A stretch of DNA of 64,000 nt from Bordetella parapertussis (GCA_945873925.1 CAMCES010000005.1:1-64000); one strand, 5' to 3'; positions 19,093 to 28,808 are shown, counted from the stretch's first letter. Program-made: numbers and translations. The notes: a model not told the origin generated them from the letters alone.

Positions 19093-19914
19093 ATGCCCAA
19101 CAGAACCGTATTCTTTGTATCAGATGGAACTGGAATCACTGCCGAAACATTTGGCAACGCTATCTTGGCTCAATTTGAAATACAACCAAGACATGTTCGG
19201 CTGCCTTTCATCGATTCAGTCCAAAAAGCGCACCAGGCGGTTGACCAAATCAATGCGGTTTTTCGCCAGGAAGGCGTTAAACCGATTGTGTTTACGACCT
19301 TGGCAAAAGATGAGGTCTTGAATGTGTTGGCGGAGAACTGTCAGGCTGTTTTACTCGACATGTTCAGCACGTTTGTTAAGCCCTTGGAGTTGGAATTTGG
19401 CATCAAGTCAAACCACCGTATTGGACGGTTTTTAGATATCAGCAAAAGCCGTGCTTACCATGATCGGATTGAAGCGATCAATTTCAGCCTAGCCCATGAT
19501 GATGGGCAAAAAAATTCAGACTTAGACAAGTCTGATGTCATTTTGGTGGGAGTGAGTCGAAGCGGTAAAACACCCACCAGCCTGTATTTGGCCATGCAAC
19601 ATGGCTTGAAAGCATCCAACTATCCCCTTATTCCTGAGGATTTCGAGCGTCAGCAGTTGCCTTCAGCGCTATTGCCTCACTTGGATAAAGTATACGGACT
19701 CACTATTTTGCCTGAACGACTGAGCGAAATACGCAACGAACGCAGACCAAACTCAAAGTATGCCAGCTTGGCCAATTGCCAGCATGAGGTTCATGAAGGT
19801 GAGTCCATGATGCGTCGCTATGGCATACGATGGCTTTCTACAACAACCAAAAGTATCGAGGAAATTGCAACCACGATCCTGCAAGAAATCAGCCCCGAAC
19901 GCCTGATTTATTGA
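19093..19914 (+). CDS. ppsR: PEP synthase regulatory kinase/phosphorylase (PSRP, DUF299)
   Basis: Bifunctional enzyme that inactivates PpsA by ADP-dependent threonine phosphorylation and reactivates it by Pi-dependent phosphorolysis. 273 aa. It starts MPNRTVFFVSDGTGITAETF and carries the P-loop GVSRSGKTPTS (~152-162). Divergent from ppsA, its target. This symbol is unrelated to the photosynthesis repressor PpsR discussed for the puc operon. Its 3' end overlaps the convergent GlcG-like gene by 7 bp. Confidence 0.94.
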   Translation: MPNRTVFFVSDGTGITAETFGNAILAQFEIQPRHVRLPFIDSVQKAHQAVDQINAVFRQEGVKPIVFTTLAKDEVLNVLAENCQAVLLDMFSTFVKPLELEFGIKSNHRIGRFLDISKSRAYHDRIEAINFSLAHDDGQKNSDLDKSDVILVGVSRSGKTPTSLYLAMQHGLKASNYPLIPEDFERQQLPSALLPHLDKVYGLTILPERLSEIRNERRPNSKYASLANCQHEVHEGESMMRRYGIRWLSTTTKSIEEIATTILQEISPERLIY

Positions 19915-20333
19915 GTGTGAGGGCTTGACAGGCCGAGTGCTGCGATACCCGCCTTGGCGATTTGTGCATCCTCGTTGGATTTCACTCCACTGACACCCAC
20001 CGCGCCAATCACTTGCCCGTCCTTGAGGATAGGCACACCTCCTTCTAACAAGCCCTTTAGTTCAGGTGCACTCAAAAAAGACTGGCGGCCGGAGTTAACA
20101 ATGTCCTCGTATATTTTGCTCTCACGCCGGCCCAGTGCGGCTGTATGTGCCTTGGCCGGAGCGATGTAAGCTGATATGGGTGCAGCACCATCCATGCGAT
20201 TGAGCCACAACAAGTGACCGCCGTCATCGACAATGGCAATGGTGACAGACCAGTTGTGTTTGAGGGCCTCAGATTCAGCAGCATTTGCCACCAAAAGGAC
20301 ATCAGCTGACTGCATAATGTATTTCGTATTCAT
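19908..20333 (-). CDS. GlcG/HbpS-like heme-binding family protein
   Basis: About 141 aa with the family pattern VTIAIVDDGGHLLWLNRMDGA, GGVPIL and IGAVGVSG. Relatives include GlcG of the glycolate operon and the extracellular heme sensor HbpS; no signal peptide is evident here. ATG 20333 gives a start common in the family (MNTKYIMQSADVLL), though no good ribosome-binding site is visible and the frame is open further upstream. Physiological role unknown. Confidence 0.75.
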   Translation of the reverse strand: MNTKYIMQSADVLLVANAAESEALKHNWSVTIAIVDDGGHLLWLNRMDGAAPISAYIAPAKAHTAALGRRESKIYEDIVNSGRQSFLSAPELKGLLEGGVPILKDGQVIGAVGVSGVKSNEDAQIAKAGIAALGLSSPHTQ

Positions 20334-20501
20334 TGTATTGGATTTGGTATTCAAAAGCATGAGCATAGCTTGAAAAAAGTCGCCGACAGCCACGCACCAA
20401 ACAGAAAAGCCCTAGGTTGGATGTTGGCTTTGTGAAGCCATGGCTTGCCCTGAATTGGTTAGAATTGAGGCTAATGTAATTGAGCTTAAAAGGAGTTACA
20501 A

Positions 20502-21194
20502 ATGACTGAGCAAATACAAAGCATTGCTTACCCTCAGGCAGTGTCGAGCCCACAAGAGCGAAACAAAGTTCTTCGCAATACCTATTGGCTTTTGTCATTG
20601 ACCATGCTCCCCACAGTTTTGGGGGCATGGTTTGGCGTTGCCACTGGCATCAGTTACGCATTATCTGGCGGACTCGGACTGGTTGTTTTTTTGGCTGGCG
20701 CATTCGGTTTTGTCTTCGCCATTGAAAAAACCAAGCATTCTTCTATGGGCATTCTTGTCTTGTTGGCCTTTACTTTCTTCATGGGTCTGATGCTGTCAAG
20801 ATTGATCGCAATGGTCCTAGGCTTCAAAAACGGGACTGAGTTGGTCATGACAGCCTTTGGTGGCACTGCAGGCGTTTTCTTACTGATGGCCAGTTTGGCA
20901 AGTGTGGTCAAACGTGATTTGTCCGGTATGGGTAAATGGCTGTTCGTCGGTGCAATTGTTTTGATCGTTGGAAGCATCATCAATCTGTTTGTTGGCTCTA
21001 CAGCGGGCATGATGGCCATTTCCATGCTTGCCATAGGTATCTTCAGTGCCTACATGCTCTACGACATCAAGCAGATCATTGATGGCGGCGAAACCAATTA
21101 CATCAGTGCCACCATGGCCCTTTACATGGACTTAATCAACGTGTTCCAGAGCCTGTTGATGCTTTTGGGCCTGATGGGTGGCGAAAAAGATTGA
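20502..21194 (+). CDS. yccA: Bax inhibitor-1/YccA family inner-membrane protein
   Basis: 230 aa with about seven hydrophobic segments and the family end ISATMALYMDLINVFQSLLMLLG. YccA in E. coli binds the FtsH protease and modulates its degradation of membrane proteins; the same role is inferred. AAGGAG lies 7 bases before the ATG. It stands alone and ends at a strong bidirectional terminator. Confidence 0.88.
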   Translation: MTEQIQSIAYPQAVSSPQERNKVLRNTYWLLSLTMLPTVLGAWFGVATGISYALSGGLGLVVFLAGAFGFVFAIEKTKHSSMGILVLLAFTFFMGLMLSRLIAMVLGFKNGTELVMTAFGGTAGVFLLMASLASVVKRDLSGMGKWLFVGAIVLIVGSIINLFVGSTAGMMAISMLAIGIFSAYMLYDIKQIIDGGETNYISATMALYMDLINVFQSLLMLLGLMGGEKD

Positions 21195-21212
21195 TTCATC
21201 CAAAGACCATCC

Positions 21213-21238
21213 AAAAAGACCCTGCGGGGTCTTTTTTT
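21213..21238. terminator. bidirectional rho-independent terminator
   Basis: AAAAAGACCC / GGGTCTTTTT with loop TGCG and flanking A and T runs, between the converging yccA and rlmD genes. Confidence 0.88.
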
Positions 21239-22631
21239 ATGTCCTTTCAAAAACTGCCATGCTCTCTACGTGGGCTGTATGGGGAAACATATTGATGACG
21301 CCTGCTGAAAGGCAGCGGTAACCAGCTTGGTGAACCAAAAGATCAGCATCACGCGCAAGGGTGGCTGGATTACAACTGACATAAACAATACGCGATGGAG
21401 CTTGCCAATTGGCGTCTTGCTCGAGGGCATTGCACAGCGCTTTTACGAGAGCGAATGCCCCCTCCCTGGGCGGATCAATCAACCATTTGTTTGCTTGCGG
21501 AAATGTCATCAGCTTGTCGGCATCTATTTCGAAAAGATTCATCGGCAAAAACGTCAATTGGCACAGTCGATTGAGTCCCACTTGATTCAACCGTAATTGA
21601 CTGTTCAGGGAAGCGTTATGCGATGCCCAATCCAACAGAGCTTGGCTGCCTTCGACACCCAACACATTGCGTGCTAGCGTTGCCATCGGCAGGGTGAAAT
21701 TACCCAAACCACAAAACCAATCAATCAACTGGTCGTTGCTTTCTATAGCCAAGTGGTTGATGGCTCGAACAACCAAGGCTTGGTTGATCTCAGGATTGAC
21801 TTGGGTAAAGTCTGTGGGTCGAAATTGCATGGTCAAATTGAATTGCTTGAGCGCATAAGACAAAACTTGACTGTCATACGTATTCAGCAAGGCGATCGAA
21901 TCAGGCCCACTGGGTTGAAGCCACCACTGAACATGGTGTTCTTCTCCAAATTGTTTCAACAGCTGCTTGTCCTTCACAGAAAGCGACTGGAGATGCCGAA
22001 GAACCAAAGCAGTGACTGAATCGCCACAGGCCAATTCAATTTGAGGGCAAGTTTCTTTGGCGTCCAAACTTGCAATCAACTCTCTCAAAGGCATGAGTAA
22101 CTGACTCACATGGACGGGTAACACCTCACAACGCTCCATGTCAGCAACAAAAGGACTTTTGCGCTCATGAAAGCCTATCAAGACCTTGTCCTTTTTTTTA
22201 ACAAACTTAACGGACAACCTGGCACGGTATCGGTAGTTCCAAGCTGGACCATGCAAAGGGCGGTTGATGTGTTCAGGTTTGACCTTGCCAAGGTGCCACA
22301 AGTTATCCTCCAAAACACGTTGCTTGATAGCCACTTGTCCATATTCGTTGAGATGTTGCATCTTGCAACCACCGCAGGCACCTGGGTGCCATCCAAAGTT
22401 TGTGCATTGCGGCGTCACGCGCTGGGATGAGGCATGGTGAATTTGACGCAAACTGCCCTTCTCCCAATTGTTCTTTTTGCGGTGGATATTGGCACTCACC
22501 GTTTCAAAAGGCAGGGCTCCATCAATGAAGACAACTTTTCCATCGCTGCCATGGGCAATACCTTGGGCCTCCATGTCCATTGACTCAACATGAAAGCAGT
22601 TCGAGCCTTGCAGAGACTGGTCATCAGACAT
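21237..22631 (-). CDS. rlmD: 23S rRNA (uracil-1939-C5)-methyltransferase RlmD
   Basis: SAM-dependent, iron-sulfur-containing rRNA methyltransferase. About 464 aa. Cluster cysteines lie in [18 protein letters not shown], the SAM region has [14 protein letters not shown], and the catalytic nucleophile lies in [15 protein letters not shown] 22631 is assigned; upstream TTG 22658 overlapping the nlpD stop is an alternative. It directly follows nlpD, where many Burkholderiales and gammaproteobacteria carry rpoS. Confidence 0.9.
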   Translation of the reverse strand: MSDDQSLQGSNCFHVESMDMEAQGIAHGSDGKVVFIDGALPFETVSANIHRKKNNWEKGSLRQIHHASSQRVTPQCTNFGWHPGACGGCKMQHLNEYGQVAIKQRVLEDNLWHLGKVKPEHINRPLHGPAWNYRYRARLSVKFVKKKDKVLIGFHERKSPFVADMERCEVLPVHVSQLLMPLRELIASLDAKETCPQIELACGDSVTALVLRHLQSLSVKDKQLLKQFGEEHHVQWWLQPSGPDSIALLNTYDSQVLSYALKQFNLTMQFRPTDFTQVNPEINQALVVRAINHLAIESNDQLIDWFCGLGNFTLPMATLARNVLGVEGSQALLDWASHNASLNSQLRLNQVGLNRLCQLTFLPMNLFEIDADKLMTFPQANKWLIDPPREGAFALVKALCNALEQDANWQAPSRIVYVSCNPATLARDADLLVHQAGYRCLSAGVINMFPHTAHVESMAVFERT

Positions 22632-22654
22632 ATTCACAGGGCAATTGACAAGTA

Positions 22655-23536
22655 TCAACGAGGAGGTAATAGCTTGACCGGATCAACGGGTTTGCCAGAC
22701 TTTCGAATTTCAAAGTGGAGTTTGACTTGGTCTGCATCGCTGTTACCCATCTCAGCAATTTTTTGACCGCGCTTGACCAACTGATCTTCCTTCACTGAAA
22801 TGCTTTGGTTGTGCGCATATGCGGTCAAGTAGGTATTGTTATGTTTGAGTATCACCAAATTGCCATAGCCTCGCAGGCCTGAGCCAGCGTAAACAACCCG
22901 GCCATCGGCGGATGCATAGATTGGGTCACCCGACTTGCCAGCGATATCGACACCCTTGTTTTTAGAATCATCGAAAACTGACAACAGATTGCCCTGGGCA
23001 GGCCATGCAAAAGGTAAGCTGTCATCAGACGCATTGGGGGGCAGTACAGCTTGTGGAGGAGCGGTTGGGCTGGCTGCAGCAGCCTTGCTTTCACTGCCTG
23101 CTGGGGCCACTTTGGCTTGAGGGGCAACAGGATTGACAACCACTTCTTCTTTTTCAGCTTCATTGGCAGGAGGTGCCACTCTGAGAACTTGCCCCACTTC
23201 GATGACATTGGGGTTGTCTATTGCGTTCCAACGCATCACATCGCGCCAATTTTGACCGTGATCCAACCCTATGCGAATCAGAGTGTCACCTTGCTTGACA
23301 GTGTAGAAGTCAGACTTAGGCGCAGTTTCGGAAGCGGTTTTGGCGGTAACAGTTTTGGCATCAATAGCGGATTTTTCTGGTGTTTTAGGAGTTGCAACAG
23401 GTTTGGATTTAACCCTGTCTTCAACCGGCGCAGGGATACTTCTGCCCGCACTGATACAAGCGGTCAAAAGAGGAAAAATCAGCCCATGGAGCAGGAGCAA
23501 AACCAAGAGTGGAAGTCGAATCATTGGGGTTTTCAT
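22655..23536 (-). CDS. nlpD: NlpD-like lipoprotein: LysM plus degenerate M23 domain
   Basis: 293-aa predicted outer-membrane lipoprotein. It has a hydrophobic leader with lipobox LLTAC near residue 27, a low-complexity linker, a LysM peptidoglycan-binding domain (~77-122, [13 protein letters not shown]) and a C-terminal M23 fold. The first zinc-ligand His of active M23 enzymes is missing ([14 protein letters not shown]) while the LHFEIR His remains. This suggests, as for E. coli NlpD, a non-catalytic activator of AmiC-type amidases in cell separation. Next to pcm and rlmD. Confidence 0.9.
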   Translation of the reverse strand: MKTPMIRLPLLVLLLLHGLIFPLLTACISAGRSIPAPVEDRVKSKPVATPKTPEKSAIDAKTVTAKTASETAPKSDFYTVKQGDTLIRIGLDHGQNWRDVMRWNAIDNPNVIEVGQVLRVAPPANEAEKEEVVVNPVAPQAKVAPAGSESKAAAASPTAPPQAVLPPNASDDSLPFAWPAQGNLLSVFDDSKNKGVDIAGKSGDPIYASADGRVVYAGSGLRGYGNLVILKHNNTYLTAYAHNQSISVKEDQLVKRGQKIAEMGNSDADQVKLHFEIRKSGKPVDPVKLLPPR

Positions 23537-24337
23537 TCAGATCACGCCCGATTTTAGGGGGACAAAATTCACTGGTTCCAAGACACTTCTGCGCAAACCA
23601 GCGGGGGTTTTATCTATCACCACCAGACTTTGTTGGCCATTGTCCATGGCCATCGGCGCCACAATCCGCCCACCCATTTCCAATTGATCTGTCCAAGCTT
23701 GGGGAATGGCATCTCCACCTGCAGCAGCAATGATTCCGGCGTAAGGGGCGCGGTCATGGTAGCCCAACATGCCGTCGCCTAAAAGCAAATGCAAATTGGG
23801 GATGCGCATGGGTCTCAAGTTGTCCTTGGCTTTGAGGTGTAAGCCCTGAATCCGTTCAATGCTAAATACCTCTTTTGAAACCAAACTGAGCAGCGCAGCT
23901 TGATAGCCGCAGCCAGTTCCGATTTCAAGAACTCGACCTAACTTTCCAGTGATTTTCAAATTACGTCCCTGCCGCAGCAACTCTATCATCCGGGCAACCA
24001 CATTGGGCTTGGATATGGTTTGACCGAATCCAATTGGCAAACTGGTGTCCTCGTATGCCTGATTGACCAAGGCGCTGTCAATGAAACGGTGACGCTCGAT
24101 TTTCTCCAAGGCTGAAAGTAATACGGGGTCCTCTACGCCTTGGTCGATTAACTTGCTGACCATGCGTCGACGAACTGCATATGAATCTAAGCCGACCCCT
24201 GCGGCAGGTGGCTCGGTCAATGATTCTTTGGCACGCGCATTCAACTGTTCTGACCATGTTTTAGAAGACAGAGCAGGTTTTTGTACCTTAGGCACTGCAT
24301 TGTCTAATTTGGCTGGAAAACTGGGGCGTGGCTTCAT
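23537..24337 (-). CDS. pcm: protein-L-isoaspartate O-methyltransferase
   Basis: Repairs isoaspartyl damage in aged proteins with SAM. 266 aa, including an N-terminal extension of ~55 residues before the conserved MVSKLIDQGVEDP. The SAM motif VLEIGTGCGYQAALL and active-site region QTISKPNVVARM are present. Its ATG overlaps the surE stop and its stop is adjacent to the nlpD start, giving the conserved surE-pcm-nlpD stationary-phase cluster. Confidence 0.95.
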   Translation of the reverse strand: MKPRPSFPAKLDNAVPKVQKPALSSKTWSEQLNARAKESLTEPPAAGVGLDSYAVRRRMVSKLIDQGVEDPVLLSALEKIERHRFIDSALVNQAYEDTSLPIGFGQTISKPNVVARMIELLRQGRNLKITGKLGRVLEIGTGCGYQAALLSLVSKEVFSIERIQGLHLKAKDNLRPMRIPNLHLLLGDGMLGYHDRAPYAGIIAAAGGDAIPQAWTDQLEMGGRIVAPMAMDNGQQSLVVIDKTPAGLRRSVLEPVNFVPLKSGVI

Positions 24338-25098
24338 GCCGTCTCATTCCAAACAGATTGAGAATCACGCCAAAATGGCAACGCTGCATGGTCAGTCAAG
24401 TCAACTTGCAAAGGCGTCAAAGAAACATGGCCTTGAGAAGTGGCGTAGAAGTCTGTGTCGTGCGCCTCGTCTTTTGCAGCGCCAGCGCTTCCAATCCAGT
24501 ACATGGTTTCACCTCTGGGATTTTCTTGTGTGATGAAAGCATTTGCAGGGTGGCGTCGACCAAGACGGGTCAATTTGATCTCGCCCATTTGAGACAAAGG
24601 ACGGTTCGGAATATTGACATTCACCAGCCAGGGCGCTGCTTTGATGGAGTTGTCATTCATCAACGTGGTGACAAGCATCCTTGCTTTTTCAGCCGCCGCA
24701 TCCAAATGGATCCAGCCACGCTCAACCTGGCTGAATGCAATGGCCGGAATGCCCATCAAAAATCCTTCCATCGCTGCTCCCACTGTTCCAGAATAAATCG
24801 TGTCGTCTCCCATGTTGGCCCCATTATTGATACCAGAGACAATCAAATCGGGTTTGTAATTGAGATACCCAGTCAGTGCAATATGGACACAATCTGCAGG
24901 TGTCCCGGTCAGGTACTTGAACCCATTTTCTGCTTGCCTGATATAAATAGGTGCGTTAAGGGTCAAGGCGTTGGACTTTGCACTGTTGTTGTGTTCAGGC
25001 GCAATCACTTCAACCTGGGCTATATTTTTGAGTGATTCGTACAAGGCGATAATGCCTGGGGCCAGATATCCGTCGTCATTGCAAATCAAAATTCTCAT
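24334..25098 (-). CDS. surE: 5'/3'-nucleotidase SurE
   Basis: Metal-dependent nucleoside-monophosphate phosphatase. 254 aa. It begins MRILICNDDGYLAPG with the DD metal ligands and contains SGINNGANMGDDTIYSGT. ATG 25098 is preferred over an upstream TTG because the conserved N-terminus begins there. First gene of surE-pcm-nlpD-rlmD; divergent from the quinone oxidoreductase gene. Confidence 0.96.
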   Translation of the reverse strand: MRILICNDDGYLAPGIIALYESLKNIAQVEVIAPEHNNSAKSNALTLNAPIYIRQAENGFKYLTGTPADCVHIALTGYLNYKPDLIVSGINNGANMGDDTIYSGTVGAAMEGFLMGIPAIAFSQVERGWIHLDAAAEKARMLVTTLMNDNSIKAAPWLVNVNIPNRPLSQMGEIKLTRLGRRHPANAFITQENPRGETMYWIGSAGAAKDEAHDTDFYATSQGHVSLTPLQVDLTDHAALPFWRDSQSVWNETA

Positions 25099-25205
25099 GA
25101 ATACCCCATCCAAAACACAATTGTAGTTTGACTGCACTTTGGGCCAGCGCCCTGAACAGGTACTGCGTTACTCCATTTGTTAGCATTTTTTTCAAGGAAA
25201 CCGAC

Positions 25206-26186
25206 ATGAAAGCTTGGCTGTGTGAAAACCCAATCGGGGTTGAAGCCCTGGAGTGGGTAGATTTGCCAACGCCCTCTCCCAGTTCAGCGGAAGTCTTGGT
25301 CAGAATTCAAGCTGCAAGCTTGAACTTCCCTGACCTGTTGATTGTGCAGAACAAATACCAGATGAAGCCGCAGTTGCCTTTTGTGCCAGGCTCTGAATAC
25401 GCAGGAGTGATTGAGGCGATTGGAAGCGATGTCAAACATTTGCATGTTGGACAACGCGTTGCATGTCTGTCTGGCACGGGTGGATTTGCAACCCATGTGC
25501 TTGCGCCTGCCCACCTGTGCCTTGCATTGACTCCAAGTTTTTCTGCGGTCGATGCGGCAGCATTCATCATGATTTATGCCACCTCCTACCACGCCTTGGT
25601 GGACCGAAGCGGCCTGAAATCGGGAGAGACTGTCTTGATCTTAGGCGCAGCAGGTGGCGTTGGTACGGCAGCGATCCAAATTGCAAAGGCCATGGGCGCG
25701 AAAGTGATCGCTGCAGCATCAACAGCTGAAAAATGTGCTCTGTGTAAAAAGTTGGGAGCAGATGCGGTTATCAATTACAGCGAAACCAACCTCCGCGAGC
25801 AAATTAAATCGGTCACGGATGGCAAAGGACCTGATGTCATTTATGACCCCGTTGGTGGTGATTTTTCAGAACAAGCTTTTCGCTCAATCGCTTGGCGCGG
25901 TAGGTATTTAGTGGTGGGTTTTGCGGCAGGTCACATCCCCTCCATTCCCTTGAATTTGGCATTACTCAAAGGTGCTTCCATTGTGGGTGTCTTTTGGGGG
26001 GACTTTGCAAAAAGAGAGCCGATCAACAATACAGAGATGATGACGACTTTGATGCAATGGTATGAGGACAAAAAAATATCGCCTGTCATTGATCAAACGA
26101 TGCCCATGGAACAACTCAATCAAGCTTATGAGCGCATGAACTCCAGGTCGGTGCAGGGGAAATTGATCATGATCAACCCCGACTAA
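25206..26186 (+). CDS. zinc-free NADPH:quinone oxidoreductase (MDR superfamily)
   Basis: 326 aa, beginning MKAWLCENPIG. The N-terminal GroES-like domain has VPGSEYAGVIEAIG and the Rossmann domain GAAGGVGTAAIQIAKAMGAK. No catalytic or structural zinc cysteine cluster is seen. It resembles QOR/acryloyl-CoA-type reductases, so exact substrate is open. AAGGAAA precedes ATG 25206. It is divergent from surE. Confidence 0.82.
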   Translation: MKAWLCENPIGVEALEWVDLPTPSPSSAEVLVRIQAASLNFPDLLIVQNKYQMKPQLPFVPGSEYAGVIEAIGSDVKHLHVGQRVACLSGTGGFATHVLAPAHLCLALTPSFSAVDAAAFIMIYATSYHALVDRSGLKSGETVLILGAAGGVGTAAIQIAKAMGAKVIAAASTAEKCALCKKLGADAVINYSETNLREQIKSVTDGKGPDVIYDPVGGDFSEQAFRSIAWRGRYLVVGFAAGHIPSIPLNLALLKGASIVGVFWGDFAKREPINNTEMMTTLMQWYEDKKISPVIDQTMPMEQLNQAYERMNSRSVQGKLIMINPD

Positions 26187-26284
26187 AAGTGACCAACTAA
26201 ACAATGGCAAAATTACTCACATGCATGCCTGTTTCTGGTCAATGCAATTTACTTTCAGATTTTTCTCAACTCAAAGGGTGATAA

Positions 26285-26878
26285 ATGACTCAAATTCTTC
26301 AGTCTCTTCTCAAAACTGTGATTGCAGGCGTCATCCTGCTGATCATCTTGTTGCTTGCGTACACATCCATCTCAGGAAATGCCATCCCTTTTGGACATGC
26401 CTGGGGTACTTTCGCCGTACGCTGGCTTCACGTCGTCGCAGGTGTGATGTGGATTGGTTTGCTTTGGTATTTCAATTTCGTGCAGATACCCTCGATGCCC
26501 AACATCCCTGAAGAACAAAAGCCTGCCATCAGCAAAGTCATTGCACCAACCGCTCTTTTTTGGTTTCGTCATGCAGCACTTGCCACTGTCATCACCGGGT
26601 TACTCGTAGCATGGTTGCAGGGTTACTTGGTTCTGGCCATGACCCTGCAGCCCGGTGTTGTGGCGATTGGATTAGGAATGTGGATCGCTTTGATCATGGC
26701 GTTTAATGTGTGGTTCATCATTTGGCCAAATCAAAAGAAAGCATTGGGATTGGTGACGGTAGAAGCCCCTGAAAAAGCAAAGGCAGCTCGCACTGCCATG
26801 CTCACCTCACGAATCAACACCATGCTGTCCATTCCAATGCTCTACATGATGGTGGCTCAACAAAATGCAGGGCTTTGA
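26285..26878 (+). CDS. PuuD-like urate-hydroxylase-domain membrane protein
   Basis: 197 aa with about five membrane helices. The pattern RWLHVVAGVMWIGLLWYFNFVQIP and TALFWFRHAALAT is that of the membrane domain of PuuD-type urate hydroxylases. Here it occurs alone without the C-terminal cytochrome c domain, and no purine genes are nearby. Conserved histidines suggest heme or metal binding. Function is unknown; a urate role should not be assumed. It is followed by a strong terminator. Confidence 0.65.
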   Translation: MTQILQSLLKTVIAGVILLIILLLAYTSISGNAIPFGHAWGTFAVRWLHVVAGVMWIGLLWYFNFVQIPSMPNIPEEQKPAISKVIAPTALFWFRHAALATVITGLLVAWLQGYLVLAMTLQPGVVAIGLGMWIALIMAFNVWFIIWPNQKKALGLVTVEAPEKAKAARTAMLTSRINTMLSIPMLYMMVAQQNAGL

Positions 26879-26903
26879 CCATTTGACTGACTGAAGTCAC
26901 TAT

Positions 26904-26939
26904 AAAGAGCTGCTTGTGATGTCAAGCAGCTCTTTTTTT
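26904..26939. terminator. rho-independent terminator
   Basis: AAAGAGCTGCTTG / CAAGCAGCTCTTT, 13-bp perfect stem with a 6-base loop and a T run, between the convergent PuuD-like gene and yggT. Confidence 0.9.
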
Positions 26940-26951
26940 GAGCATGCCTGA

Positions 26952-27509
26952 CTAAGCAAGAGAGAAATGCAATGACTTAACCACCATTGAAAGAATTTGC
27001 AGCGACATGATCGCCGCCAAAGAACTCAAGTCAACACCGCCTATCAATGGGATGAATTTTCGAAACGGTGTTAACAACGGTTCACACAGCTTGGCTGACA
27101 AAACATAGATTTGTGAATGTGGCTGGAACAAGCTCAACAAGGCATAAACAATGATCAAGCCAATCATGCCGCTGATGGCAAGTAAGAGAATTTGAAACAC
27201 AGCATCCACAGCGATGCGAATGATGTCCATGTCGAAGCGACCCATAAATAATGGAACAACCGTCACCATTGCTGCCTTGAGCAGTAAAGCTGGTAGCAAA
27301 CTGGAGAAGTCAATTCTTTTCACGCGCGGCAAAACACGACGCAAGGGCAGAACAGCCCAGTCGGTCAAACCATGCAAGGCATTGCTTAATGCAGTATGAG
27401 TCAAATGTAAATTGACTTGGGTGAGGAATACATAAAACCTCAACAGAAACAAGAAGGCCAATAAATCGGTCAGGGTTTGTAAGACAAAAAGACCGATTTG
27501 GGCGAGCAT
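26952..27509 (-). CDS. yggT: YggT family integral membrane protein
   Basis: 185 aa with two YGGT repeats, each a pair of membrane helices around a PFR/PLRRVLP segment (ALHGLTDWAVLPLRRVLP and CEPLLTPFRKFIP). The family is linked to osmotic or ion homeostasis and sometimes to cell division; the role here is unknown. It lies 3 bp after the class V aminotransferase gene. Confidence 0.88.
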   Translation of the reverse strand: MLAQIGLFVLQTLTDLLAFLFLLRFYVFLTQVNLHLTHTALSNALHGLTDWAVLPLRRVLPRVKRIDFSSLLPALLLKAAMVTVVPLFMGRFDMDIIRIAVDAVFQILLLAISGMIGLIIVYALLSLFQPHSQIYVLSAKLCEPLLTPFRKFIPLIGGVDLSSLAAIMSLQILSMVVKSLHFSLA

Positions 27510-27512
27510 GAC

Positions 27513-28667
27513 TTAAGCGGCCATCGGAACATTTTCAACAAATCCGAGTTTGTCTAGAGCAACCGATATGTGTTGAACGCTGCGCTCAATGTTGTGCAGT
27601 TTTTCCAGACCAAAAAGACCGATTCGGAAGGTCATGAAGTCAGCAGGTTCATCGCATTGCAAGGGAACACCGGCAGCGGTTTGCAAGCCCAGAGCCAAGA
27701 ATTTTTTGCTGTTTTGGATGTCAGGATCGGTTGTGTAGCTAACCACCACACCCGGGGCCTTGAAACCTTCAGCGGCAACACTTCGAATTGATCGGGATTC
27801 AAGCAGGTGTCGCACCCGCGCACCCAGCTCAATTTGCTCTTGACGCACCTTTTCAAAACCGTAGGCTTTTGTTTCTTGCATGACTTCACGCAATCTTGTG
27901 AGAGCATCAGTTGGCATGGTTGTATGGTAGGAATGAGAGCCATTTTCATAGCTCTCCATGATTTGCATCCACTTTTTCAAGTCGCACGCAAAACTGCTGC
28001 TCTGTGTCTTATCAATAGCTTGACGAGCACGCTCACTCAACATGACCATGGCGCAACATGGCGAACCACTCCAACCTTTTTGAGGAGCACTGACCAAAAC
28101 ATCTACGCCTGTTGCACGCATATCAACCCAGATTGCACCAGATGCTATGCAATCCAACACAAACAGACCGCCAACAGAATGCACTGCATCAGCAACCTGC
28201 TGCAAATAGCTGTCAGACAAAATCATTCCACATGACGTTTCAACATGAGGCGCAAAAACAACAGCAGGCTTGTCTTGTTTGATACGTTGCACGACCTGTT
28301 CAATCGGACATGGAACCCAAGCAGATTCATGGTCCTTGGAGAGAGGCCTGGCCTTGAGGACGATGGTTTCCGAAGGAATCTGGCCCATCTCAAAAATTTG
28401 GGTCCAGCGATAACTGAACCAACCGTTGCGCAAGACCATGACTTTTTGACCGCTGGCAAATTGACGTGCAACTGACTCCATTCCGAAGGTTCCACTACCG
28501 GGAACCAAAATTGAAGTGTGCGACTGATAGACCTCTTTGAGAATGCCCGAAATGTCACACATCACGCTTTGAAAGCGTTTGGACATGTGGTTCAGTGCTC
28601 GGTCTGTGTAAACCACAGAGAATTCGAGCAAGCCATTCGGATCGATTTGAGGAATAAGAGCAGGCAT
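27513..28667 (-). CDS. class V PLP aminotransferase (alanine/serine-glyoxylate type)
   Basis: 384 aa. The PLP lysine lies in VLVSAPQKGWSGSPC, preceded by LFVLDCIASGAIWVDM. Layout matches alanine-glyoxylate, serine-glyoxylate or 2-aminoethylphosphonate aminotransferases; substrate cannot be fixed by eye. The open frame runs back through the tRNA-His gene, but ATG 28667 (MPALIPQIDPNGLLEF) is the sensible start. Co-directional with yggT. Confidence 0.82.
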   Translation of the reverse strand: MPALIPQIDPNGLLEFSVVYTDRALNHMSKRFQSVMCDISGILKEVYQSHTSILVPGSGTFGMESVARQFASGQKVMVLRNGWFSYRWTQIFEMGQIPSETIVLKARPLSKDHESAWVPCPIEQVVQRIKQDKPAVVFAPHVETSCGMILSDSYLQQVADAVHSVGGLFVLDCIASGAIWVDMRATGVDVLVSAPQKGWSGSPCCAMVMLSERARQAIDKTQSSSFACDLKKWMQIMESYENGSHSYHTTMPTDALTRLREVMQETKAYGFEKVRQEQIELGARVRHLLESRSIRSVAAEGFKAPGVVVSYTTDPDIQNSKKFLALGLQTAAGVPLQCDEPADFMTFRIGLFGLEKLHNIERSVQHISVALDKLGFVENVPMAA

Positions 28668-28687
28668 GAGGGGCTCCGGTGTGAAAA

Positions 28688-28764
28688 TGGGGTGGCTGAT
28701 GGGGCTCGAACCCACGACAACAGGAATCACAATCCTGGACTCTACCAACTGAGCTACAGCCACC
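28688..28764 (-). tRNA. tRNA-His (GTG)
   Basis: 77-nt cloverleaf on the minus strand: acceptor GGTGGCT paired with AGCCACC including the extra 5' G opposite C73, D arm with AGCTCAGTTGGTAGAG, anticodon loop TTGTGAT (GTG), TPsiC arm GGTTCGAGCCC, encoded CCA. Confidence 0.96.
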
Positions 28765-28808
28765 AAAAGTTGATAATTATAGCGACAAGAACCCGCAAAA
28801 GCATGACC

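Noticed and set aside
22632..22660. Possible remnant of rpoS between nlpD and rlmD
   Set aside because: The gap is about 24 bp, too short for any detectable sigma-factor fragment.
28668..28766. N-terminal extension of the class V aminotransferase
   Set aside because: The extra frame is the tRNA-His gene; the protein start at ATG 28667 fits the family.
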